The notes beneath the pieces were generated by a model that was not told the DNA's origin, did no database searches, and was given only the letters and a program-made list of their open reading frames with translations. A stretch of DNA of 64,000 bases. Origin: HGM04593 sp045589695 (GTDB lineage Bacteria > Bacteroidota > Bacteroidia > Bacteroidales > Bacteroidaceae). Positions within the stretch are counted from its first letter, which is position 1. Each line of letters begins with the position of its first letter. The position numbers and the translations under genes are program-made. The stretch spans positions 5,337-69,336 of the forward strand of contig JAZNPP010000046.1 in the NCBI GenBank assembly GCA_045589695.1. Direction: 5' to 3'. Positions 18,853 to 27,960 of the stretch are shown here, piece after piece.

Positions 18853-19710
18853 ATGGCGAAAACCACTAAGAAAACTGCAAAAAGAACCACAAAGACCGGC
18901 GGACGGAAGAACACTTCTGCCCGCCGGTCATCATCACGCAGAAAGAGACGTGAGATGCCGAATTGGCAATATGTCGCGATTGCGGCTATAGCCTCGTCGG
19001 TCATAATGTTTTTTGCCTACCACCTTGTATTCAAACACACCTTGTTCCGCTTTACGCCATGCTACGGAATAAAGGCATACGGCACCTGTATCCCAAAAGG
19101 ACATTCGGTATACGGAATAGACATATCACACCATCAGGGTGATATTAATTGGGAGAAATTCCAGAAAGAGAACCCGAAAGATACACCGGTAAGTTTTGTC
19201 TACATGAAAGCGAGCGAGGGAAGCGACCACAAAGACACACGCTTCGACAAATATTGGGGAAAAGCCAAAGAGCATGGTTTCATGAGGGGAGCGTACCACT
19301 ACTTCAGCCCCTACTCTACCGGGCTTGAACAGGCAAACATGTTCATCAAAACCGTAAAGCTGGAAAAGGGAGACCTGCCTCCGATGATCGATGTCGAGGA
19401 GAAACCTGCCGACAAGGCTCAGTTCATGCAGGAACTGAAAATTTTCATCGCTAAAGTTGAGGAACACTACGGCATGAAGCCGATAATATATTCAAGCAAG
19501 AAATACAAGAAGCGTTACCTCAACGACAGATATTTCGACCGCTACCCTACATGGATAGCTCATTACTATGTAGACAGCCTTGAGATTGACCGTAACTGGA
19601 CATTATGGCAATGTTCCGACAGAGGCCGCATTCCCGGCATCGGCAGGAACGTGGACATAAACATTTTCAACGGAGAAATTGAGAAGCTGAACAAATTCAG
19701 AAAGAAATAG
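18853..19710 (+). CDS. Membrane-anchored GH25 lysozyme
   Basis: A 285-aa protein: a very basic cytosolic N-terminus (residues 1-33, Lys/Arg/Thr rich), one membrane segment (about 40-60) and a GH25 muramidase domain from residue 86. The family opening YGIDISHHQGDINW at 87-100 holds the catalytic Asp90, and FVYMKASEG and GAYHYF strands are present; DVEEKP near 180 supplies the acidic active-site pair. It should cleave peptidoglycan at N-acetylmuramic acid. A TTG at 18850 would add one residue; the ATG at 18853 is used. It is 10 bases after pfp and converges on the pseudouridine synthase gene. Confidence 0.85.
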   Translation: MAKTTKKTAKRTTKTGGRKNTSARRSSSRRKRREMPNWQYVAIAAIASSVIMFFAYHLVFKHTLFRFTPCYGIKAYGTCIPKGHSVYGIDISHHQGDINWEKFQKENPKDTPVSFVYMKASEGSDHKDTRFDKYWGKAKEHGFMRGAYHYFSPYSTGLEQANMFIKTVKLEKGDLPPMIDVEEKPADKAQFMQELKIFIAKVEEHYGMKPIIYSSKKYKKRYLNDRYFDRYPTWIAHYYVDSLEIDRNWTLWQCSDRGRIPGIGRNVDINIFNGEIEKLNKFRKK

Positions 19711-19729
19711 ACAGAACGCCATCCATCGA

Positions 19730-20809
19730 CTATTCGCCCAGGTATCCTGCGCTGGCGGCCGAATAACGTCGCCATGCCTCTACCATCGCAAGAAAATCTT
19801 CGGGCAATTCGGAATCGAAGAACATCATTTCTCCCGAAACAGGGTGAACGAAGCCTAAAGTCTTGGCATGCAGCGCCTGTCTTGGACAAAGCTTGAAACA
19901 GTTACGTACGAATTGGCTGTACTTGCTGAAGTTCGTACCCTTCAATATCTCGTCACCGCCATATACATCGTCATTGAATAGTATGTGACCGATATGCTTC
20001 ATATGCACTCTTATCTGGTGCGTACGCCCGGTCTCGAGATTGCACTCCACCAACGACACATAGCTCAAGCGCTCAAGCACCCTGTAATGCGTTACCGCAT
20101 GCTTTCCCACAGAGTCATTGCCCGATACGCACATCTGCAGTCTGTTACGAGGATTGCGGGTAATATTTCCTACAACAGTACCCGTATCGTCTTTTACGTT
20201 GCCCCAAACGACAGCGTTGTATGTTCTCTTTGTTGTCTTGTTGAAAAACTGCATTCCGAGATGCGCTTTGGCGAATGCCGTTTTCGCGACGACAAGCAGA
20301 CCCGACGTATTCTTGTCGATACGATGCACAAGCCCCACCTGGGGGTCGTTCGGGTCAAAGTCGGGATTATCCTTCAGATGCCATGCGACCGCATTTATGA
20401 GAGTTCCGTGAGTATTGCCGCAACCGGGATGCACCACAAGGCCCGCCGGTTTATTGACCACCATGAGATATTCGTCCTCATATACTACGTCGAGCGGAAT
20501 ATCCTCGGGAACAATGCTGTTGTCATACGCAGGAGTATCGTAAGTGATGACAATTTCGTCGCAAGGCTTCACCTTATAGTTGCTCTTGACAACCTTGCCG
20601 TTTACGGATATAGCCCCCGCATCGGCAGCCTGCTGTATCTTGTTGCGGGAGGTATTCGCAAGATGATCGATAAGGAATTTGTCGATGCGTATCGGTGACT
20701 GCCCTTTGTCGGCGGTTATACGTACCTCACGGAAGAGCGACTCTTCCATTTCAAGCCCGTCATCATTCACGAAGCCGTCGAACTCCTCGATATCGTTCAA
20801 GCCGTTCAT
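19730..20809 (-). CDS. RluA/RluD-family 23S rRNA pseudouridine synthase
   Basis: A 359-aa RNA-modifying enzyme. An S4 RNA-binding domain (about 40-85) is followed by the RluA catalytic domain, with VVNKPAGLVVHPG at 117-129 and the signature GLVHRIDKNTSGL holding catalytic Asp165. S4 plus this spacing is RluD-like, which in other bacteria modifies helix 69 of 23S rRNA, but the exact site cannot be read from sequence. The N-terminal 30 residues are an acidic extension. It lies 3 bases downstream of the PASTA gene, a common pairing in Bacteroidota. Confidence 0.85.
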   Translation of the reverse strand: MNGLNDIEEFDGFVNDDGLEMEESLFREVRITADKGQSPIRIDKFLIDHLANTSRNKIQQAADAGAISVNGKVVKSNYKVKPCDEIVITYDTPAYDNSIVPEDIPLDVVYEDEYLMVVNKPAGLVVHPGCGNTHGTLINAVAWHLKDNPDFDPNDPQVGLVHRIDKNTSGLLVVAKTAFAKAHLGMQFFNKTTKRTYNAVVWGNVKDDTGTVVGNITRNPRNRLQMCVSGNDSVGKHAVTHYRVLERLSYVSLVECNLETGRTHQIRVHMKHIGHILFNDDVYGGDEILKGTNFSKYSQFVRNCFKLCPRQALHAKTLGFVHPVSGEMMFFDSELPEDFLAMVEAWRRYSAASAGYLGE

Positions 20810-20812
20810 GCG

Positions 20813-21400
20813 TTATTCAAAATAGCCTTCATCGACAACCGAACCCTTCTGCAAAGGATTGCCGTTGCCAACCACAATTATCACCGACGCCCCGCGCGCC
20901 ACATTCTCGCCGTTGAAGAGTTCCTTGCCGTCGTTCAGTACAGCATAAACCCAGTCTTTCTCCCCGTCCTGAGTTATAATTCCCGATACAGCAAAACCCG
21001 AAGCCTTCAGACGGGCTTCCGCCTCACGCAATGAGCAGTTGTCGATGACGCTCGGCAGAGTCACGAGCGGCTTGCTTAGAGAACTCATTACAAGCATTAT
21101 CTTGCGTCCCTCTTTCACCCTTGCGTTTGCTACAGGACGCTGTTCGACAATTTCGTTCTCAAGAGCGCCTTTCTTATATTTATAATCGACAATTTCAAGG
21201 TCAAGATTATGCTTGCGGAGCAGTTCTTTCGCATCGTCGAGCTGCATGCCGCAGACGTCGGGCACCCTGTATGATTCGCCATGATTAGTGTAGCTGTTGA
21301 GCCAAGCCAGCACAATCAAAGGTATTACGACCGCGACTGCCGCCATTGCCAAAAGATTGAGCAGCAGAAGCTTTATACCGTTCTTCTTATTCTTTTTCAC
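20813..21400 (-). CDS. PASTA-domain single-pass membrane protein
   Basis: A 195-aa protein with a basic N-terminus, one membrane segment (about 10-34) and PASTA repeats facing the periplasm (YRVPDVCGMQLDDAKELL near 44-61, a second from about 110). PASTA domains bind muropeptides or beta-lactams in Ser/Thr kinases and PBPs; stand-alone forms such as this are common in Bacteroidota and of unclear role. No kinase domain is attached or nearby. It heads a two-gene unit with the RluD-like gene. Confidence 0.8.
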   Translation of the reverse strand: MKKNKKNGIKLLLLNLLAMAAVAVVIPLIVLAWLNSYTNHGESYRVPDVCGMQLDDAKELLRKHNLDLEIVDYKYKKGALENEIVEQRPVANARVKEGRKIMLVMSSLSKPLVTLPSVIDNCSLREAEARLKASGFAVSGIITQDGEKDWVYAVLNDGKELFNGENVARGASVIIVVGNGNPLQKGSVVDEGYFE

Positions 21401-21631
21401 GGAACTTATCCTTTTGACGTTGATAAAACATTACAAAATTAATACAAGTTGCGTGTATAAACAAAATTAAGGCCTGTTTTTTGGAAGCGGCGGCGAAGCG
21501 AGCAGCCCGGAAGGACACATTTAACAGCTTGTAACAAATTCAACAATAAATTGTGGACGGATTTACTATTGAAATGTTTTTATTTTATATTATCTTCGCA
21601 GAATAATTTATAAATAAATTATAATTCGGTT

Positions 21632-22219
21632 ATGAAAAGATTTTCGATACTTCTTATTCTACTGCTTGCCGTTGCGGCCTCACAGGCACAATTGTTTAAA
21701 AAAGCTGACAGCGCCGTACAGGAACAATACGCGGCAGGAGCTGTTCCGGTTATCAACGGCAAGGTCACTTTCGAAGAAATTATACCTGCCGAGGGTTACA
21801 GCGCCGCAGAGGTATGCGAGATTGTCAATACTTGGATAAAAGAACGCTATGTAGAGCCTACTGTAATTTCAAGAAAGCATTTCGACAGCGGCGTACCCGG
21901 CACTACAGTCATCAAGGGCGAGGAGTACATTGTTTTCAAAAACAGTTTTTTCGTTCTGAGCAGAGCAAGGATATACTATTTCCTCACATTGACAGCAAAT
22001 GACGGCAGCTGCACATTCAACATGTCACGCATAACCTATTGGTATGACGACGAGGACGACAAAGGCGGTATAAAGATGAAGGCTGAAGAGTGGATTACCG
22101 ATGATAATGCATTCAACAAGAAAGGCAAGATGAAGAAGTTCGAGGGCAAGTTCCGAAGCAAGACCATCGACCTGAAAAACATTTTAGTAAGCGAACTTAC
22201 CGAAAGGCTCAATAAATAA
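21632..22219 (+). CDS. DUF4468-type exported protein
   Basis: A 195-aa protein with a signal peptide (1-19, ending SQAQ) and a single alpha/beta domain resembling DUF4468, a Bacteroidota family of unknown function. The domain opens GKVTFEEIIPAEG and ends in a basic helix. It is the first gene of a four-gene run; its stop TAATG overlaps the porin start. A TATCTTCG -7-like box lies about 40 bases upstream. Confidence 0.65.
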   Translation: MKRFSILLILLLAVAASQAQLFKKADSAVQEQYAAGAVPVINGKVTFEEIIPAEGYSAAEVCEIVNTWIKERYVEPTVISRKHFDSGVPGTTVIKGEEYIVFKNSFFVLSRARIYYFLTLTANDGSCTFNMSRITYWYDDEDDKGGIKMKAEEWITDDNAFNKKGKMKKFEGKFRSKTIDLKNILVSELTERLNK

Positions 22220-24300
22220 TGAGGACTGAGAGGATACTCGCCATTCTGCTATGTCTGCTGCCGGCAATCATGTTCGGCCAAAACACCCACGACCACGCCG
22301 AGGGTGAAAATGAGGGCGGCTTTGGCAACGGCGAGGTATTCAGTCCGTTCCGTAACAATCCGAAAGACTCAACGAAAGCGGAGCTTAAAGTCCCGAAGTA
22401 CATCAGGCAATGGCATGTCAATGAACAGAGCGGCGAGGTGATGCCTGTAAATGCAGACACTCTGCAGTTCATGTTCCAGAACTGGCAGCAGACAGAGGGC
22501 GTAAACGGCGAATATAATTTTCTGGGCAACATGGGAACGCCGCGCCAGACAAGGATATTCTTTAACCGTCCGACAGACACGAAGTTTGATTTTCTGCAAC
22601 CGTACGACTATTTTTATCTGCGTCCCGGACATTTTTTCTTTAACGACACGAAGTCGCCGTACACCAATTTGAGCTACCACTCAACAGGCAACAGAATGAA
22701 CGGCGATGACAGAGTGCGTGTATACTTTTCGACGAATGCCGGCAAGAAATTCGGTATAGGTTTTCTTTTCGACTACCTTTTCGCGCGAGGCCGATACGAC
22801 AAGCAGGCCACGTCTCTTGTAAATATATCTCTCTTCTCGTACTACAAGAGCGACAGATACGACTACAATTTGCTTGCAAGCAACTATCACATGAAACAGG
22901 CCGAAAACGGCGGAATAACAGACGACCGTTACATTACCCGCCCCGAAGAAATTTCAGGACTGAACAGTAATTTCACGGCAGCGGATATTCCCGTGAACCT
23001 CTACTATTCCTGGAACAGAAACATGCTGTACGACGTTTTCTTCACCCATAACTATAACATGGGATTCTATCGTGACAAGCTGGCGGCAGACAGCAGCGGA
23101 GTCGTAAAAGACTCGGTAGAGACCGAGTTCGTTAAAGTAGCGAAGATAACTCATGTAGCAGACGTTAAATATCACGAACATAATTTCATAAACCATAACA
23201 ACATAAAGAATTACTACGCCGACACATTTCTGCCGTACGATTCCACAGACGCAACGACAAGAATAAAGGTAAAAAACCGTTTGGCATTTTCGTTGTGCGA
23301 AGGATTCAGCAAATACGCATTCGCCAACATAACAGCCTTTGTCACACACACATACAACAGATATACATTGCCCGACCTCACAGCTGACGACAAGGAGTTC
23401 TTGAAGAACTACAACGAACATAACCTTACTGTAGGCGGAACATTGTCAAGCTCCAAATGGGAAACGTTAAAATACAATGTCAATGGCGAGGCGTCGCTTA
23501 TAGGCGAGGAATTCGGAGCATTCAATATTGACGGCGACGTGGAGTTCAATTTCAAGTTATGGAAAAGGGCAATGAGACTTAAAGCGAAAGCTTTCATAAA
23601 GAACAACCGCCCGTCGTTCTATTACCGTCACTACCACTCTGAGCATTTCTGGTGGGACAATGACCTGAATAAAGAGTTCAAGACACGCATCGAAGGCTCT
23701 TTCGAAATTCCTTCATGGAGAACAAGACTGAGCGCCGGCTTCGAGAACATCAAGAACTATACCTACATCGCCAACGAATCGACGCCCATAAGCAGCGGAA
23801 GCGCTAAATACCTTTGGAGGCTTAAGACAAAACAGGCCCATGAAAACATTCAGGTGTTTACAGCAACGCTGAAGCAGGATTTCAAAGTATGGATATTCAA
23901 CCTCAACACTGAAGTCACCTACCAGCACAGCAGCGACAAAGACGTTCTTCCCCTGCCCGACATTAATGCGTACGCTAACTTCTTCCTCAAGTTCACTTAC
24001 GCAAAAGTGCTGCACACGGAGATTGGCGTAGACGCAAGATACTTTACAAAGTATTACGCTCCGGACTATTCGCCGGCGTTAGGTCAGTTCGTTCAGCAGA
24101 ACCCCGAGAACAAGGTGGCAATAGGCAACTACCCGTTTGTAACGGTATATGCCAACTTTCTGCTCAAGACCGCACGTTTCTACGTAAAGTATTATCATGT
24201 GAACAAAGGCAGCGGCAACAGACAATATTTCCTTGCGCCGCACTACCCCATGAACCCGGCCATATTCTGTTTCGGCATCTCATGGAATTTCTATAACTAA
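22219..24300 (+). CDS. Putative outer-membrane porin (Bacteroidota putative porin family)
   Basis: A 693-aa exported protein with a signal peptide (about 1-21, IMFGQ), an acidic His/Glu/Asp-rich N-terminal segment, and a long run of alternating polar/aromatic beta strands ending in an aromatic terminal strand (FGISWNFYN), as in outer-membrane barrels. It resembles the Bacteroidota putative porin family. The substrate is unknown. Its start overlaps the stop of the DUF4468 gene, and the oxidoreductase gene follows 12 bases later. Confidence 0.72.
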   Translation: MRTERILAILLCLLPAIMFGQNTHDHAEGENEGGFGNGEVFSPFRNNPKDSTKAELKVPKYIRQWHVNEQSGEVMPVNADTLQFMFQNWQQTEGVNGEYNFLGNMGTPRQTRIFFNRPTDTKFDFLQPYDYFYLRPGHFFFNDTKSPYTNLSYHSTGNRMNGDDRVRVYFSTNAGKKFGIGFLFDYLFARGRYDKQATSLVNISLFSYYKSDRYDYNLLASNYHMKQAENGGITDDRYITRPEEISGLNSNFTAADIPVNLYYSWNRNMLYDVFFTHNYNMGFYRDKLAADSSGVVKDSVETEFVKVAKITHVADVKYHEHNFINHNNIKNYYADTFLPYDSTDATTRIKVKNRLAFSLCEGFSKYAFANITAFVTHTYNRYTLPDLTADDKEFLKNYNEHNLTVGGTLSSSKWETLKYNVNGEASLIGEEFGAFNIDGDVEFNFKLWKRAMRLKAKAFIKNNRPSFYYRHYHSEHFWWDNDLNKEFKTRIEGSFEIPSWRTRLSAGFENIKNYTYIANESTPISSGSAKYLWRLKTKQAHENIQVFTATLKQDFKVWIFNLNTEVTYQHSSDKDVLPLPDINAYANFFLKFTYAKVLHTEIGVDARYFTKYYAPDYSPALGQFVQQNPENKVAIGNYPFVTVYANFLLKTARFYVKYYHVNKGSGNRQYFLAPHYPMNPAIFCFGISWNFYN

Positions 24301-24312
24301 AACATTTATGCT

Positions 24313-25293
24313 ATGAACATTACTATAAAATGGGGATTTATAGGATGCGGAGAGGCCACCGAGAAGAAGAGCGGCCCGGCATTTCCTCTTGTCAAAGGCT
24401 CTGAGGTCGTCGCTGTTATGGGACGTGACAAGGAGAAGACAAGAGATTACGCCAAGCGTCATAACATCACTCATTGGTACACCGACGCCCAGGCTCTCAT
24501 TGACGACCCGGAGGTGAATGCGGTATATATCGCCACCCCGCCGTCATCGCATGCGACGTACGCCATAATGTCAATGAAGGCCGGCAAGCCCGTCTATGTA
24601 GAGAAGCCCTTAGCGGCAAGCTACGAGGACTGCACACGTATCAACCGCATATCGAGAGAGACAGGAGTGCCATGTTTCGTAGCGTACTACCGCCGTTATC
24701 TGCCCTACTTCATGAAGGTAAAAGAGCTGTTGCCCGAGATAGGCACTGTCCTTAACGTGCAGATACGTTTCTCCGTTCCTCCGCGTGACCTTGACTACAA
24801 CAGGAACAACCTCCCGTGGCGTGTCATACCTGACATTGCCGGAGGCGGATACTTCTACGACCTTGCCCCGCACCAGATAGACTTGCTGCAAGAGATGTTC
24901 GGTTGCATTCTTTACGCAGAAGGCTACACCGCCAACCGCGGCGGCATGTATAAGGCCGAAGATACCGTAAGCGCATGTTTCAAGTTCGAATCGGGAATAC
25001 CCGGCTCAGGCTCATGGTGCTTTGTCTCTGACGAGTCGTCGAAGGAGGACCATATTGAGATTTTCGGCAGCAAAGGAAGCCTTAGATTCTCGGTATTCAC
25101 ATTCGAACCGATAGAACTGCGTAACGCAGAGGGTACTAAGCATTTCAACATTCCTAACCCTCCGTATGTGCAGTTGCCGCTCATAAGAAACATTGTCGAA
25201 CACCTGCAACAGAAAGGAAACTGCAAATGCGACAGCGTCAGCGCCACGCCTGTAAACTGGGTACTTGACAGAATCTTAGGCAAGATATTATAA
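24313..25293 (+). CDS. Gfo/Idh/MocA-family NAD(P)-dependent oxidoreductase
   Basis: A 326-aa cytosolic sugar or cyclitol dehydrogenase-like protein. The Rossmann start GFIGCGEAT (8-16) is followed by YIATPPSSH (72-80) and the family EKP motif with Lys98, then GGGYFYDLAPHQIDLL with the catalytic-type His near 185. The substrate cannot be deduced. It sits between the porin and the DUF4421 gene in a tight operon, so its substrate may arrive through that porin; this is inference. Confidence 0.85.
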   Translation: MNITIKWGFIGCGEATEKKSGPAFPLVKGSEVVAVMGRDKEKTRDYAKRHNITHWYTDAQALIDDPEVNAVYIATPPSSHATYAIMSMKAGKPVYVEKPLAASYEDCTRINRISRETGVPCFVAYYRRYLPYFMKVKELLPEIGTVLNVQIRFSVPPRDLDYNRNNLPWRVIPDIAGGGYFYDLAPHQIDLLQEMFGCILYAEGYTANRGGMYKAEDTVSACFKFESGIPGSGSWCFVSDESSKEDHIEIFGSKGSLRFSVFTFEPIELRNAEGTKHFNIPNPPYVQLPLIRNIVEHLQQKGNCKCDSVSATPVNWVLDRILGKIL

Positions 25294-25296
25294 CGC

Positions 25297-26397
25297 ATGA
25301 GCATGCGCGGCAACAGAAGAAGCTATCTTTTCAAAACAGGGATTATACTCCTTGTTTTGCTATTTTTCACGCTTTCAGTACATGCTCAGGAGACAAGCAA
25401 TGCCGCCGGCAGCAATGTTGAGAGCTTTGAAAAAAGCGGAAAACGCAATTTTGTGCTGAGATGCGTAGATTTCATTGAGAGATTTCTTGAACAGGACACA
25501 GCCTACGTCTCTCCCAACAGGTTCAACCTATCGGTCATGCCGCAGTACTCATACAACTATGAATACTACAATTTCGCCACCGAGAAAAATGCCCAAAGCA
25601 TAAGCATTGTCCCAACATTCAATCACAAAGCAGGCTTGTATTTCGGGTGGAGGTGGCTGTTCCTGGGATACAGTTTTGACATAAGCAAGAGCCGCCCGGA
25701 GACAGACTTGTCTTTGGAGTTGTACTGTTCAAGAGGAGGCATTGAAGTTTTCTACCGAAAACGCAGCGACGGATACAGAATAAACGGCCTGAAAGGATTT
25801 GAGAAAGACAGAGTGCCGCTTACCGGTTACGACAAGGAGTTTGACGGTTTCTCGGTAACGCAGGGCGGAGGAAGTTTCTATTACATATTCAACAACAGAA
25901 AATTCTCGTTCCCTGCGGCCTACAGGCAGTCTACCAACCAACGCAAGAGCGCAGGCTCGTTGCTTTTAGGAATAAGCTATAATGACCAGCGTTTCATGTG
26001 CGATTCCTCAAGAATAGATGCCGATATCAGAGAACGGATGTGCCAAGAGCTGAAATTCCATGAGATAGGCTATAAAGAGATCAGCCTCAATTTGGGTTAC
26101 AGCTACAATTGGGTCTTTGCTAAGGACTTCCTTGCCAATATAACTATAATTCCCGCTATCGGATACAAGAACACCTCGCTGAAGTTCTACAAGAACAGCA
26201 GCGAGGAGTTCGTGCCAAGCATAAATTTTGACCTTATTTCCCGTTTGGCGATCGTCTACAACAACAGTTGGTTTTATGCCGGAGCATCGCTGAAATCACA
26301 CAGATATTCATACAACAAGGCTCCGCTTTCGGTAATGAACGGCCTGGGAAGCGTCAATGTATATGTAGGTATCAACTTCTGGCGAAGGAAAAGATAA
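25297..26397 (+). CDS. DUF4421-type exported protein
   Basis: A 366-aa protein with a signal peptide (basic start, hydrophobic core, cleavage after SVHAQ near 32) and a barrel-like C-terminal part rich in alternating aromatic strands. It resembles DUF4421, a Bacteroidota family of unknown function and probable outer-membrane location. It starts 3 bases after the oxidoreductase stop. A second Met at residue 3 is an equally possible start. Its stop lies only 2 bases from that of the convergent FadL-like gene. Confidence 0.62.
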   Translation: MSMRGNRRSYLFKTGIILLVLLFFTLSVHAQETSNAAGSNVESFEKSGKRNFVLRCVDFIERFLEQDTAYVSPNRFNLSVMPQYSYNYEYYNFATEKNAQSISIVPTFNHKAGLYFGWRWLFLGYSFDISKSRPETDLSLELYCSRGGIEVFYRKRSDGYRINGLKGFEKDRVPLTGYDKEFDGFSVTQGGGSFYYIFNNRKFSFPAAYRQSTNQRKSAGSLLLGISYNDQRFMCDSSRIDADIRERMCQELKFHEIGYKEISLNLGYSYNWVFAKDFLANITIIPAIGYKNTSLKFYKNSSEEFVPSINFDLISRLAIVYNNSWFYAGASLKSHRYSYNKAPLSVMNGLGSVNVYVGINFWRRKR

Positions 26398-26399
26398 AA

Positions 26400-27914
26400 T
26401 CAGAAACGCACTCCGATTGTCGCCATAACAGTATGCCTTATCGTGTTCACCTCGACAGGCCTGTTCTCATAATAACTGTCGTTGTCGTCATAATAGTAAT
26501 CGAGATACGGGTAGAAATCGGACTTCTGCATCTGCACCATGTATGCCGCATCGGCATAGAAATACTTCCCTGCGTAACCGATGCCAAATGTAGCGATATT
26601 CTTTCCATAGCTGTTTATGAATTCTGTCGAAGTTTCGGCGACGGTAGCATTGTCCATATTCTTATAGGCTGTTTTGTTGAACGGCGCCGAAATGTAGTTA
26701 TACCCGGCACGCAAGGCGCAGTTCTTTATAAAGAATTCCGCACCGACACGTACAGTATGCTGCGGTCTAAGGTTATAACGTATCTCTTCGTTCTGCGCCT
26801 TTCCCACCTCGCTCATTCGCGAGAATGAGGTCGAGGAGGCGTCGGCAAACTCATACTCCGCGTTCAAAGCGACACTGCCGCCAATGGTGTATGCCATTGA
26901 AGCATTTATTCTCCAGGGAGTAGCAAGGCTGTAAGCCGAATAGAGATTATCGCCGTAAGCGCTTTTCTCGCGCGTGTCGTACATATTGTATTCAGGTCCC
27001 TCAATATTTGCCGACGAGACATCGACAAGGTCATAGAACACCGGAGTATGCACAGCCAAGCCGACTTTGAACGGAGAATACTCAAACGGGCGGAATATCG
27101 CTCCTAACTTGAAATCGACGCCTTTGCCTTCTAATCTGTAATTATTCTCTAAAGAATAGATGTCGCCTTCATTATCAATTTCATAGAATAGCGAATAACG
27201 TGAATAGTCGGCAAAATAACAGCCCACAGTAGCGCCCAGGTATATTCTGTCGTTGAAATTGGCCGAGAGGTTAATATTTATGTCGTTCACTCCGCCGCGC
27301 AGTTCGCTGCAGTACTCGTAGCGTTCCGGAATATAAAGGGGTTCCGCCTTATCGTCGAAGATACCGCCTTTCACAGCAAGCATGGCAAGCCAATTTGCCG
27401 AAAAGTCCTGAAACATTGAAGAACTGACCCCGTTCATATCAAAAGCATTGTCGTCGTACAGTTTTTGTATTACATACTGCTGAGAATAACCCTCGGCATC
27501 GGCAACCGCTCTGAAATTCCCCGTAGACGACGCTCGTCTGTTGTACGAAAAGCCGATATTCAAGAACTTGAGCGAGGAAAGGTCCGTCTTTAACGCTGCC
27601 ACGAAACCGAAATTGTTGAATGCGGCTCCGCAGTATTTGTTCTTTTCGAGATGACCGCCTCTTTTAGCCTGATTCTCGACATAATCAACATTGCCGGTCA
27701 AACTGAAGTCTGTAGAGCGATATACAGCCGTTCCCGCAGGGTTCACTCCTATGACTGACACGTCAGCTCCGAGCGCTCCCATTGAGCCTCCCATACCGAC
27801 AAAGCGGGCAGTACCGGCAGGAGCATTATCGAACAGAGTTGTTATATTATACATGTTCTGCGACACTGCCATGAACGGCAAAACAGAGAATATTATATAT
27901 AAGTAGCGTTTCAT
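26400..27914 (-). CDS. OmpP1/FadL-like outer-membrane transport protein
   Basis: A 504-aa exported barrel. The signal peptide (1-18, MAVSQ) is followed by the family-typical FVGMGGSMGALGADVSVIGVNPAGTA region (about 38-63), where FadL proteins have the N-terminal hatch, and ends with an outer-membrane-like strand (TVMATIGVRF). FadL relatives move hydrophobic compounds across the outer membrane; the substrate here is unknown. It lies 46 bases downstream of the low-complexity protein gene and converges on DUF4421 with no room for a terminator. Confidence 0.75.
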   Translation of the reverse strand: MKRYLYIIFSVLPFMAVSQNMYNITTLFDNAPAGTARFVGMGGSMGALGADVSVIGVNPAGTAVYRSTDFSLTGNVDYVENQAKRGGHLEKNKYCGAAFNNFGFVAALKTDLSSLKFLNIGFSYNRRASSTGNFRAVADAEGYSQQYVIQKLYDDNAFDMNGVSSSMFQDFSANWLAMLAVKGGIFDDKAEPLYIPERYEYCSELRGGVNDININLSANFNDRIYLGATVGCYFADYSRYSLFYEIDNEGDIYSLENNYRLEGKGVDFKLGAIFRPFEYSPFKVGLAVHTPVFYDLVDVSSANIEGPEYNMYDTREKSAYGDNLYSAYSLATPWRINASMAYTIGGSVALNAEYEFADASSTSFSRMSEVGKAQNEEIRYNLRPQHTVRVGAEFFIKNCALRAGYNYISAPFNKTAYKNMDNATVAETSTEFINSYGKNIATFGIGYAGKYFYADAAYMVQMQKSDFYPYLDYYYDDNDSYYENRPVEVNTIRHTVMATIGVRF

Positions 27915-27960
27915 AGTAATCTTGGTTTTACGTTTTCAAATATTATACAGGACCGCTGCT

